Shown here: positions 33,924-42,060 of the stretch, piece after piece
Layout: every line of letters starts with the position of its first letter
Numbering within the stretch: position 1 is the first letter of the stretch
Assembly (NCBI GenBank): GCA_027487515.1
Contig: JAIYDL010000007.1
Location: 62,001-126,000 of the forward strand
Source of the DNA: Pseudomonadota bacterium
Lineage (GTDB): Bacteria; Bdellovibrionota; Bacteriovoracia; Bacteriovoracales; Bacteriovoracaceae
Direction: 5' to 3'
DNA: 64,000 nt
Translations under genes and position numbers: made by a program
Notes under the pieces: generated by a model
Databases searched by the model: none
What the model was told of the DNA's origin: nothing
What the model saw: the letters and a program-made list of their open reading frames with translations, nothing else

Positions 33924-35459
33924 ATGACCACTTACAAGATCGGTACCCGTGGGTCACTCCTGGCAGTGACTCAATCTACGTTGATAAAAAACGAACTCGA
34001 ACGGCTCTCGGGACAGACCTTCGAGCTCGTCCTGATCAAAACCCAGGGTGACCAGATCACGAACAAGCCACTCTGGCAGCTCGAGGGAAAGGACTTCTTC
34101 ACGAAAGAACTCGATGAGGCCCTTCTCGGGAATCAAGTGGACCTCGTGATTCACTCGTACAAGGACCTGGGCTCTGAGCGGCCGATCGGGATCCAGCTCG
34201 CAGCGGTGACGGAGCGACGGTTCGCCCATGACATTCTTCTCATCCCGCAGACAACTGTCGAGGCTCTCTCAACCTGGAGCGGTGAGTTCGTCGTCGGCAC
34301 CTCCTCTCCCCGGCGGATCGCGAACCTCACAAGGTCTCTGAGCGACTACTTGCCCGGAGGACCCAGCATCCGCTGCGAGATGCTCCGCGGGAACGTGAAC
34401 ACTCGCATCCGAAAGCTCAGAGACGGCGATTACCATGCGATCACCCTGGCCCTCGCGGGGATCGAGCGCCTGGCCCACACGGAAAAGTCCGCCGCCGAAC
34501 TCACCGACCTTCTCCAGGGGATGAACTACTTCGTTCTCCCGCAAACGGTCTTTCCCTCTGCGGCTTCGCAAGGGGCCCTGGGGATCGAAGTTAACTCCCG
34601 CCGCGACGACGGCGGAGAGCTCCTGAGACTCGTCTCGAAGCTCTCCCACGCTCGTACGACCGAAGAGGTCCAGCGCGAGCGCCAGGCCTTTAAAGAGTAC
34701 GGCGGTGGCTGCCACCTCGCGGTTGGCATTCACGTCCGGAAGCTCGACCAGGACCTCTTTCTCCACATCAGCTCGGGGGAGGTCGACGGCAAGCGGATCG
34801 GGAAAAGATTCATCGAAGGGCAGCTTCTCCCCGCCGTCTCCAAGGAACGAAGACTCTTCGTTGGTTTGCCCAACGGCACTCAGCCGGGTGTCGTTTACGA
34901 CCAATACATCAGAAAAACACCTCGCTCCGACGGGCTCGACCTGGACGGCCGCCACGTGTTTGTGACGAGCAAATACTGCTTCGAAACTCTCCGTGCTTCG
35001 ACGGCCCCCGAAGGACTCTGGGCCGCGGGGGCGAAGAGTGCCCGGGAACTTTCGAAACAGGGCTTCTGGGTCAACGGCACCGCGGACAGCCTGGGCACGG
35101 AAGATCTCAAGGCGCTGAAGACTTCCAAGGCACTCCAGATCATGCATAAAAACATCGCCTCCGACTGGACCGTCCTCACCCACCCAGACTCTCGCTCCGA
35201 CCTAGGCCCGGTCACGGGCTCGTATGATCGGACAAACACCGTGCCGTCCCCGGACTACGAAGCGGCCCTCGCAACCGTCGGCGCCTGCTACTGGACGAGC
35301 TACCCTCAGTACGTGGCCTTCCTCGAGCGATTCCCGGTCCTCGCCCAGGCGCTGCACTTCTGCGGCCTCGGGAAAACGTGGCAGGAGTTCAGAGCTTCGA
35401 AGACCCCCGTCCACCCGATCGCGACCATGCAAGACTTCTACGACCTCGAAAGGAATTGA
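33924..35459 (+). CDS. hemC: Porphobilinogen deaminase fused to a uroporphyrinogen-III synthase-like domain
   Basis: Residues 1-~310 are HemC: IGTRGSLLAVTQS at the start, VDLVIHSYKDLGSE near 70, GTSSPRRIANL near 122, RGNVNTRIRKL near 154, and the dipyrromethane-cofactor cysteine in GGGCHLAVG (Cys263). Residues ~330-511 look like a divergent HemD: VFVTSKYCFETL opens it and HFCGLGKTWQEFRAS near the end resembles the HemD signature. The fusion would join two successive steps. No separate hemD or hemB is in the window. The HemD call is by pattern and position only. Confidence 0.88.
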   Translation: MTTYKIGTRGSLLAVTQSTLIKNELERLSGQTFELVLIKTQGDQITNKPLWQLEGKDFFTKELDEALLGNQVDLVIHSYKDLGSERPIGIQLAAVTERRFAHDILLIPQTTVEALSTWSGEFVVGTSSPRRIANLTRSLSDYLPGGPSIRCEMLRGNVNTRIRKLRDGDYHAITLALAGIERLAHTEKSAAELTDLLQGMNYFVLPQTVFPSAASQGALGIEVNSRRDDGGELLRLVSKLSHARTTEEVQRERQAFKEYGGGCHLAVGIHVRKLDQDLFLHISSGEVDGKRIGKRFIEGQLLPAVSKERRLFVGLPNGTQPGVVYDQYIRKTPRSDGLDLDGRHVFVTSKYCFETLRASTAPEGLWAAGAKSARELSKQGFWVNGTADSLGTEDLKALKTSKALQIMHKNIASDWTVLTHPDSRSDLGPVTGSYDRTNTVPSPDYEAALATVGACYWTSYPQYVAFLERFPVLAQALHFCGLGKTWQEFRASKTPVHPIATMQDFYDLERN

Positions 35460-35460
35460 T

Positions 35461-36720
35461 ATGAACAACAAAGAACTTTTTGAAAAATCTCTGAAGTTTG
35501 TTCCCGGTGGGGTGCACTCTCCGGTGCGCTCCTTCAAAGGGCTTCATACGACACCGAGGTTCATCAACCGGGGCCACGGGGCCAAGATCTGGGACGAAGA
35601 GGGCACGGAGTTCATCGACTTCTGCATGAGCTTTGGCCCTCTGATCCATGGCCATCAGGACCCGGAGATCAAAGAGGCGATCATCAAGGCGCTCGAGAAC
35701 GGCTGGACCTTCGGTGCGTGCGAGAAGTACTCCCTCGAACTCGCGGAGTACATCGTGAATAAGATCTGCTTCATCGAGCAGATTCGGTTCATGAACTCCG
35801 GCACCGAAGCGGTGATGACGGCCGTTCGGCTGGCCCGGGGAATCACGGGGAGGCCGAAGATCATTAAGTTCAACGGCTGCTACCACGGCCACTTGGATGC
35901 CATGCTGATCAAGGCCGGTTCGGGGCTCGCCGGAGAGGCAGAGGCCTCTTCGAAAGGGGTGACGGAAAAGCAGGCCGGAGACACTCTTATTTGCGAACTC
36001 GGAGACATCGACGAAGTGAAGAAATGCTTCGACGATCACCGGGACCAGATCGCCGCCATTTTCATCGAGCCGCTCCCGGCGAACAACGGACTCTTGGTGC
36101 AGCAGCGGAAGTTTTTAGAAGACCTCCGGGCCCTCTGCCACAAGCACTCTGCCCTGCTCGTGTTCGACGAAGTCATCTCCGGCTTCCGGATCGGCTTCTG
36201 TGGCATGGCCGGCGAGACGGGGGTTCACCCTGACCTCGTGACCTACGGCAAGATCATCGGCGGTGGCATGCCCGTGGGCGCAGTCGCGGGCCCTCGGAAG
36301 TTCATGGAATACCTCGCCCCCCTGGGACCGGTGTACCAAGCGGGGACCCTCTCCGGGAACCCCGTCGCGATGGCGGCGGGGCTTGTGAATTTGAAGAAGC
36401 TCACTCCCGCGGCCTACGCACGGCTTGAGCTCAACTCCCAGAAGATTGTGGCGATCTTCTCAGACTGGATGCAGAAGAACGGGTTCGCCGATTACCAGAC
36501 CCTGCGCTACGGCTCACTTTTCTGGCCCATCTCGACCCACGACAAACTCTCCAACATCACTCAGCTTCCGACGAACATGAACGCGCGCTTCTACCAGCTC
36601 TTCGAGACCCTGCTGAACAAAGGGATCTACCTCGCGCCCAATGCCTACGAGGTCGGCTTCGTGAGCCTGTCTCACGGCGACGCGATCCAGGCGGAGCTCA
36701 AAGAGAGGTTATGGAAGTAA
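35461..36720 (+). CDS. hemL: Glutamate-1-semialdehyde 2,1-aminomutase
   Basis: A PLP enzyme converting glutamate semialdehyde to 5-aminolevulinate. The PLP lysine is Lys264 in TYGKIIGGGMPVGA; VPGGVHSPVRSFKG opens the protein and FMNSGTEAVMTAVRLAR is intact. The length of 419 is normal. The ATG at 35461 has AAGGAA upstream and follows the hemC stop by one base; longer in-frame extensions overlap hemC. The stop overlaps the histidine kinase start by 10 bases. Confidence 0.96.
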   Translation: MNNKELFEKSLKFVPGGVHSPVRSFKGLHTTPRFINRGHGAKIWDEEGTEFIDFCMSFGPLIHGHQDPEIKEAIIKALENGWTFGACEKYSLELAEYIVNKICFIEQIRFMNSGTEAVMTAVRLARGITGRPKIIKFNGCYHGHLDAMLIKAGSGLAGEAEASSKGVTEKQAGDTLICELGDIDEVKKCFDDHRDQIAAIFIEPLPANNGLLVQQRKFLEDLRALCHKHSALLVFDEVISGFRIGFCGMAGETGVHPDLVTYGKIIGGGMPVGAVAGPRKFMEYLAPLGPVYQAGTLSGNPVAMAAGLVNLKKLTPAAYARLELNSQKIVAIFSDWMQKNGFADYQTLRYGSLFWPISTHDKLSNITQLPTNMNARFYQLFETLLNKGIYLAPNAYEVGFVSLSHGDAIQAELKERLWK

Positions 36721-37634
36721 ACAGAACTCGCCGCTGGTTTTATGCGCTCACTTCTCTGTGGGTCGTGATGCTCCTGGGCCTCGGGTCGTGGTGGCTCTAC
36801 CTCGTCTTCAAGCTCCACTCCACGCTCATGACCCTGAACCTCCCAGAACTTGGGTCCCAGCAGCGCTTCCTTAACATGATGAAATGGGAAGGAAGCTTCT
36901 TTTTTATTTTCCTCGTTCTCCTCGGAGGCTCGCTCTTCATCATGTACATGCGTGACATGCGCAAGACGAAGGCCATGCAGGGCTTCTTCGCGTCGCTGTC
37001 TCACGAACTCAAGACCCCCCTGGCCAGCATGCGCCTTCAGGCCGAGGTCATCAAAGACCTCATCGAAGACGAGGCCCACTCCCACGACCAGTTGGCAGAC
37101 CTCACCTCCCGGCTCATCGAAGACACGCACAAACTCGAGTCGGAACTCGAGAAGAGTCTGCAGCTCTCGCGCATCGAACAGGATGCGAAGATGACCCTGG
37201 TGCCGATCGCTCTGGAGCGCTACCTCCGGCGCCAGGAACAGCGGTTCCTCAAACCGGTCACCCTCGAACTCGCGATCGCCGAAGACGCCGCCGAAGTGCT
37301 CGCGGACGAGCTGTCGATGAACATGATTTTTCGAAACCTGTTCGAGAACACCCGCCGCCACCATGAGCAGGCGTCGAAGGTTCGCATCGAAGTGGTCCGC
37401 CTCGGACAGACGGTCGAGGTCTCCTACGACGACTTCGGAGAGAAGTTCGGCGGAGACGCCCGTCTCCTGGGTGAGCTCTTCTATAAGTTTAACTCCACGA
37501 AGGGCTCCGGGCTTGGGCTCTACCTGATCAAGAATCTCATGCGCAAGATGGATGGCTCCTTCGAGGCGCTCAACGAAGACCGGCTTCGCTTCCGCCTCTG
37601 CTTCCGGGCACCCATCGGGGGAAGTGATGTCTGA
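36711..37634 (+). CDS. Membrane sensor histidine kinase
   Basis: Two transmembrane helices (about residues 10-33 and 61-79) enclose a periplasmic loop of only ~27 residues, so the signal is probably sensed in or at the membrane, or through a partner. No HAMP or PAS is visible. The dimerisation box SLSHELKTPLASMRLQAE has phospho-acceptor His98. The HATPase has the N box (NLFENTRRHH) and GSGLGLYLIKNLM. It begins inside hemL and its stop overlaps the response regulator start by 8 bases. Confidence 0.92.
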   Translation: MEVNRTRRWFYALTSLWVVMLLGLGSWWLYLVFKLHSTLMTLNLPELGSQQRFLNMMKWEGSFFFIFLVLLGGSLFIMYMRDMRKTKAMQGFFASLSHELKTPLASMRLQAEVIKDLIEDEAHSHDQLADLTSRLIEDTHKLESELEKSLQLSRIEQDAKMTLVPIALERYLRRQEQRFLKPVTLELAIAEDAAEVLADELSMNMIFRNLFENTRRHHEQASKVRIEVVRLGQTVEVSYDDFGEKFGGDARLLGELFYKFNSTKGSGLGLYLIKNLMRKMDGSFEALNEDRLRFRLCFRAPIGGSDV

Positions 37635-38325
37635 GCTCTCAGTGTTAATCGTTGAAGATGAGCCCAATCTCGGAGAGACTCTCCGGGATTACTTGCGCGC
37701 AAAAAAATTCGAAGCGGACCTGGCGGTCAGCTGCGCTGAGGCCCGCGCCAAGTTCACTGCGGGAAGGCCCGCCATCGTGATCCTCGACATCGGCCTCCCA
37801 GACGGGGACGGAATCTCCCTGGCCCGGGAGTTGCGGCACCAACGGAAGGACTGTGTCCTGCTCTTTTGTACCGCGCTCAATGACCCCGGTCTTAGGGTCG
37901 AAGGGCTTGAGCTCGGGGCCGAGGACTACATCACCAAACCCTTCGAGCTCAAGGAGCTGACACTGCGGCTCGATCGGATCCTGAAGTCCCGGCAGGTTTC
38001 CCTTGAAAACCCTGAAGAGTACCACTTCGGGAAGCTCCTCTTTTGGCCCAAGCGCTTCGAGCTCCAGGATGGCAGTGGAGCGATCACTCCCCTCGGGCAA
38101 AAAGAATGCGCCATCTTGGTACTCCTCCTGCAGAGAAAAAATGAGGTCGTCGCGCGGGACCTCATGATCGAAACCATCTGGGGAGAAAATGCCTTCCCGA
38201 CAAACAGAACCATCGATAACTATATTGTCAAACTCCGCAAGTGGGCCGACTCGGATTCGGAGAGAGGGTTGCAAATTACCTCGGTCCGAGGCATCGGCTA
38301 CAAACTCGAGTTGAAAGGAAACTAA
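37627..38325 (+). CDS. OmpR/PhoB-family response regulator
   Basis: A receiver domain (LIVEDEPNLGETL, phospho-acceptor Asp54 in VILDIGLPDG, Lys104 in YITKPFELKEL) is followed by a C-terminal winged helix (NRTIDNYIVKLRKW, TSVRGIGYKLE). The length of 232 is typical. It overlaps the kinase gene and precedes hemE by one base, so the pair is embedded in the heme operon. OmpR-family proteins bind tandem ~11-bp repeats, so the repeat at 32936-32957 upstream of hemA is a natural candidate site. Confidence 0.94.
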   Translation: MSELSVLIVEDEPNLGETLRDYLRAKKFEADLAVSCAEARAKFTAGRPAIVILDIGLPDGDGISLARELRHQRKDCVLLFCTALNDPGLRVEGLELGAEDYITKPFELKELTLRLDRILKSRQVSLENPEEYHFGKLLFWPKRFELQDGSGAITPLGQKECAILVLLLQRKNEVVARDLMIETIWGENAFPTNRTIDNYIVKLRKWADSDSERGLQITSVRGIGYKLELKGN

Positions 38326-38326
38326 A

Positions 38327-39349
38327 ATGGACATCTTCGAAAACCGGGGCGCAACGCTACCTGTGTGGTTCATGCGCCAGGCGGGCCGCTACCATGCTCA
38401 TTACCAGGGAATCAAAAAGACCTCGGACTTCATGACCATGTGTAAGGATCCCGCACTCGCCTGCGAAGTGACCCTCGGGCCAATCAAAGACTTCGGCTTC
38501 AATGCCGCCATCCTCTTCTCCGATCTTCTCTTTCCATTGGAACAGCTCGGGATGGGCCTCTCCTACCACTCCGGGCCTCCGACCCTCGCCTGGCACCTTA
38601 AAACACCGGCGGACCTGAAGAAGCTCTCGGTCATCCGTCCCGGCGAAGATTTTTACGCTTTCCAGGGAGCGGCCTGTAAACTCCTCCGGGAGCGACTCCC
38701 CAAGGACGTCACTCTCCTGGGCTTCGTTGGTGCTCCGTTCACCCTCTACACCTATGCCGTAGAAGGGTCGCATGCGGGAAATCTTGTCTCTGCTAAACAG
38801 GGCCTCTTTGACGGGCGCTTTGAAGGCTTCTGCAACATCCTCATGCCCGAGCTCCTGAGGGAAATGCTCATGCAGGCGACAAACGGCGCCCAGGCGGTCG
38901 CTCTCTTCGACACGGCCGCCGGAGAACTGTGCGTGGCAGACTACAAGGAATTCATCGTGCCTAAGATCGCGCAGCTCCTGCGGGAGTTTAAGGCCCAAGC
39001 TCCGTCAACCAAGGTCATCTACTACTCGAAGCACACGCAAGCAGGGTTCGTGAAGGCCTTAGACCTGACCCACATCGATGTCATTGGCGTGGACTGGCGC
39101 TGCGACCTGGTGGAGATTCAGCAACTCCTTCCCAAGGATAAGTTTATCCAGGGTAACCTCGACCCGGCCTGGCTCCACCTGCCGTGGGATATCCTCGAAG
39201 CGAAGGCCCTCAGGTACTACCAAGACCTCCGTGATCGAGGCCTTGATTTCCGACGATGGACCGCGGGCCTGGGTCACGGCGTGTTGATCGAGACACCGGA
39301 GGCAAACGTTCGAAACCTTGTGAAACTGATTCAGTCCCAAAGATCCTAG
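38327..39349 (+). CDS. hemE: Uroporphyrinogen decarboxylase
   Basis: It decarboxylates uroporphyrinogen III to coproporphyrinogen III. The signature PVWFMRQAGRY is at residues 12-22 (substrate-contacting arginine), and FVGAPFTLYTYAVEG and GNLDPAWL are conserved. The length of 340 is normal. It starts one base after the response regulator stop and closes the hem run. Confidence 0.97.
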   Translation: MDIFENRGATLPVWFMRQAGRYHAHYQGIKKTSDFMTMCKDPALACEVTLGPIKDFGFNAAILFSDLLFPLEQLGMGLSYHSGPPTLAWHLKTPADLKKLSVIRPGEDFYAFQGAACKLLRERLPKDVTLLGFVGAPFTLYTYAVEGSHAGNLVSAKQGLFDGRFEGFCNILMPELLREMLMQATNGAQAVALFDTAAGELCVADYKEFIVPKIAQLLREFKAQAPSTKVIYYSKHTQAGFVKALDLTHIDVIGVDWRCDLVEIQQLLPKDKFIQGNLDPAWLHLPWDILEAKALRYYQDLRDRGLDFRRWTAGLGHGVLIETPEANVRNLVKLIQSQRS

Positions 39350-39368
39350 GGCATCGAACGGCAGTTGA

Positions 39369-40397
39369 TTAGGTGCCTTTGAAAAAGTCTTTGGGCAGTC
39401 CCGCTCTTTGTAGTTTCGGAAAACACGCAGGCACGAGACCAGTGAAGGAAAGTTCTCCGTCCTTGTGGAGTCCGATGTCCTGGAGAAGGATCCGATCTCC
39501 TTCGACGCCGGAGACTTCTGTGATCTGGTGAACGACCCTCTGCCCGGCCTTGTCCCGTCGAATCTGGACGATGAAGTCGAGCGCCGTCGAGATCTGGTAG
39601 CGCAGGGCCTTGAGCGGGAGATCGTGTCCCGAGAGCATGTAGAGATTCTCTAAGCGCAGGAGCGACTCGCTCGGGGAGTTGGCATGGACACTCGTCATGG
39701 AACCCTCGTGGCCCGTGTTCATGGCCTGAAGAAGATCGAAGACTTCCCCACCCCGAACCTCGCCGACGATGATCCGATCGGGCCTCATGCGCAACGTATT
39801 CTTGAGGAGATCTTGAATGGAGAGACCTCGCTGATCACCTAACAGAGGCCTCGCCTCAAGGCGCACGACATTGGGGAGATTGAACTGAAGCTCGCGCGTA
39901 TCTTCAATCGTGATGATCCGCTCCCGAGGGGAGATCTCCTGGAGGAGAAGGTTCAGGAAGGTGGTCTTCCCCACCCCCGTGCCACCGGCCACGACGACGT
40001 TGAGTCTCGCCTTCACGAGTAGCTTGAGGAAGGTCACCCAAGCGCTCGAGAGGCCAAAGATGTCCGGCGCTCCGTCGAAGTTTTTGATCACTCGGGAGTA
40101 GCGACGGATCGTGATCGCGTGGGTCGAATTGGTGTAGTCCCGGTGGATGAGGTTAACCCTCGAACCGTCGGCAAGGTTTCCGTCCAAGATCGGGTGACGA
40201 GCGTCGAAGTCTTTCCGGTTGAAGAGCGCGACCGCTTGGCAGAACGCTTCAATTTCTTCGTCGGTGAACTTCGTATCGATCCGGATCATCTCCCCGTCTT
40301 TTTCGACGTACACGTTGTCAGTTCTGTTGATGATCAATTCGGAGATTCCCGCTTTCCGAGAAAGTTCATCGATGAAGTCATTGATCCGATTCTTCAT
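39369..40397 (-). CDS. CpaF/TadA-type secretion ATPase, orphan
   Basis: A type II/IV secretion-superfamily ATPase of the CpaF branch. Walker A is GGTGVGKTT (138-146), the Asp box is IITIEDTRELQF, and Walker B region is RPDRIIVGEVRGGE (205-218), followed by the His-box MNTGHEGSMTSVHANSP. At 342 residues it is shorter than CpaF (~450) and lacks the longer N-terminal domain. No tad pilus genes (rcpA, tadB, tadC, flp) are adjacent. Its only same-strand partner is the unknown gene at 40407-41096, 9 bases upstream. Confidence 0.9.
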   Translation of the reverse strand: MKNRINDFIDELSRKAGISELIINRTDNVYVEKDGEMIRIDTKFTDEEIEAFCQAVALFNRKDFDARHPILDGNLADGSRVNLIHRDYTNSTHAITIRRYSRVIKNFDGAPDIFGLSSAWVTFLKLLVKARLNVVVAGGTGVGKTTFLNLLLQEISPRERIITIEDTRELQFNLPNVVRLEARPLLGDQRGLSIQDLLKNTLRMRPDRIIVGEVRGGEVFDLLQAMNTGHEGSMTSVHANSPSESLLRLENLYMLSGHDLPLKALRYQISTALDFIVQIRRDKAGQRVVHQITEVSGVEGDRILLQDIGLHKDGELSFTGLVPACFPKLQRAGLPKDFFKGT

Positions 40398-40406
40398 AAA
40401 GTTTTC

Positions 40407-41096
40407 CTATATCCGATCGTCTAGGAACATGTCAGGTTCCCGGATGCTCGCCCCGTAGGTGAGCAGGTTTTTAAACATCCGTTGACGGTCGCCGGGGGAG
40501 AGGAGCGGGTAGATCCCATCGATCTTCTCCCCGGCCAGCAGCATCCGAGAGAGCGTGGGCTCTCCTAGGCTTTCTTGGAGATGCGTGACGATCAACAGTA
40601 ACCAGTCGAGTTTCTCCGAGCGGCCCTGGGTTTGCCTCAGGATTGCGTCAACACCGAGCGGAATCTGGAGCTCAAAAAATTTTCCCGCCGCTTCGTTCAG
40701 GAGCTTGAGATTGGAGAGCTTCAGGTACATCCCCAACAAAAAGACCCGGGAGTTTCCGCTCGTCCCGAACGCTCCGAATCGGAGTTCCAAGGAGTGGATC
40801 TCCTCGACGAGCTCCGGGTAGGTCACTGCTGGGTAGACACCGTGAACCGCTTTGTAGATGTACAAGCTCGCGAGCCGGTCCCGGAACCCAGGCCAGCCTA
40901 AGGCGGTGAGGGCCTTCTCGAGGCTGCGGCCGCCATGAAACTCGGCCATGGTCTGCTCGAGAAGAAGAAACAGCGCTGGGTTCGTCCGGAGTGTCTGGAG
41001 GATGGTTTCGGGTGCAAGACTCGTGGGTATGTTGAACTTGAGCAAGGTCACCAGCTCGGCCGGAAGAATGACGTGGGGTAACTGAAGCTTATCCAT
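40407..41096 (-). CDS. Hypothetical protein, partner of the CpaF-like ATPase
   Basis: I do not recognise this 229-residue protein. It is predicted soluble and helical, rich in leucine, with no signal peptide or membrane helix. It lies 9 bases upstream of the CpaF-like ATPase gene and is almost certainly cotranscribed with it. A role as an adaptor of that ATPase is inference only. Confidence 0.65.
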   Translation of the reverse strand: MDKLQLPHVILPAELVTLLKFNIPTSLAPETILQTLRTNPALFLLLEQTMAEFHGGRSLEKALTALGWPGFRDRLASLYIYKAVHGVYPAVTYPELVEEIHSLELRFGAFGTSGNSRVFLLGMYLKLSNLKLLNEAAGKFFELQIPLGVDAILRQTQGRSEKLDWLLLIVTHLQESLGEPTLSRMLLAGEKIDGIYPLLSPGDRQRMFKNLLTYGASIREPDMFLDDRI

Positions 41097-41189
41097 AAGT
41101 CCGACTATTTTTCTCGCGGCATACTGGGGGAACCAGTCCTATTAAATCATGAGTATGGACTTTCACCAAGGCTTTCTAAATAATAAGAT

Positions 41190-41690
41190 ATGACGTTACC
41201 AACGTACCAGCACCTCAACCTCAAGACCTCTTCCCTCGAAGAGCTCGAATCCGTTCTTGATACGGGCATGAACCTTCGCCACCCGGTGGTTCTGAATCTG
41301 AAGGCCCTCTCGCTGGATCAGCAGCGCGAGGCCATCGGGTTGGTGGAAAACTTCTTCGTCAGCAATAACGTCTCGTTTCGGTTTCCCTATTCGATCTACG
41401 TCGTCAGTGACCATGAGCCCAGCATCACGCGGCTCTCGCTCATCGACGATGTGACGAAGCTCCCGAAGTTCTACGCTCCTCGGGATTCGAAGATCAACGT
41501 CAAGGAGACCCAGCTCGCTGGCCGGAACAAGCTCCTCCAGCAAGAGGTTAAAAACACCGACGCCTCCGCGAGCGCGGCGGAGCTTGACTTCTATGGCGAA
41601 GCCCACCGGAAGATCTACGAACTCGAGCAAGAGCGTACGTTCTATCACTCGGTCCTCAACTCACTCCTCCGGGTACACCGCCATGGATAA
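41190..41690 (+). CDS. Hypothetical protein
   Basis: A 166-residue protein without recognised domains, probably cytoplasmic. The first ~100 residues look globular (PVVLNLKALSLDQQREAI, FPYSIYVVSDHEP); the C-terminus is charged and helical (YGEAHRKIYELEQERTFYHS), possibly a coiled coil. It overlaps the next gene by 8 bases and is divergent from the CpaF pair. Confidence 0.65.
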   Translation: MTLPTYQHLNLKTSSLEELESVLDTGMNLRHPVVLNLKALSLDQQREAIGLVENFFVSNNVSFRFPYSIYVVSDHEPSITRLSLIDDVTKLPKFYAPRDSKINVKETQLAGRNKLLQQEVKNTDASASAAELDFYGEAHRKIYELEQERTFYHSVLNSLLRVHRHG

Positions 41691-42060
41691 GAAGAAGCTG
41701 GTCCCCCAGGATGCCGAAGACCTCCGGGGGTTCGAAGAGTTCATCGAAGGCCAGGATGGAGAAGGAACCTTTCTCCCTCGCGGGGTGGGCGGTGGAACAA
41801 GAAAAAATGAGACGGGATTCGAGCACTTCACTTTCCTCACCAACGACGCCTCTCGCCTCCACAAGATGAAAGACCTTCTGGGCCGAAAACTCCCTTTCGC
41901 ATACAAGTTTGAACAAGGCCGAAAGATGATCAAAGAGCAAACGGCAGAGGTCGAACTCCTGCGCAGTAAGATCTATAAAATCTGCGAAGACCCCAGCTCC
42001 GGATACCGCAAAGCACTTTCGGAAACTTTCGATCCCTTCTTCACTCCACCGAAGAGCTAG
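41683..42060 (+). CDS. Hypothetical protein
   Basis: A 125-residue charged protein with no signal peptide or membrane segment (MDKKKLVPQDAEDLRGFEEF at the start, FEQGRKMIKEQTAEVELLRS in the C-terminal helix). Not recognised. The start is placed at the ATG overlapping the previous gene by 8 bases; longer extensions run through that gene. The TAG stop shares the palindrome CTAG with the stop of the convergent gene. Confidence 0.6.
   Translation: MDKKKLVPQDAEDLRGFEEFIEGQDGEGTFLPRGVGGGTRKNETGFEHFTFLTNDASRLHKMKDLLGRKLPFAYKFEQGRKMIKEQTAEVELLRSKIYKICEDPSSGYRKALSETFDPFFTPPKS

Noticed and set aside
39369-40397. A second copy of the T2SS ATPase GspE
   Set aside because: It lacks the GspE N-terminal domain and the four-cysteine zinc site and follows the CpaF/TadA motif pattern instead.
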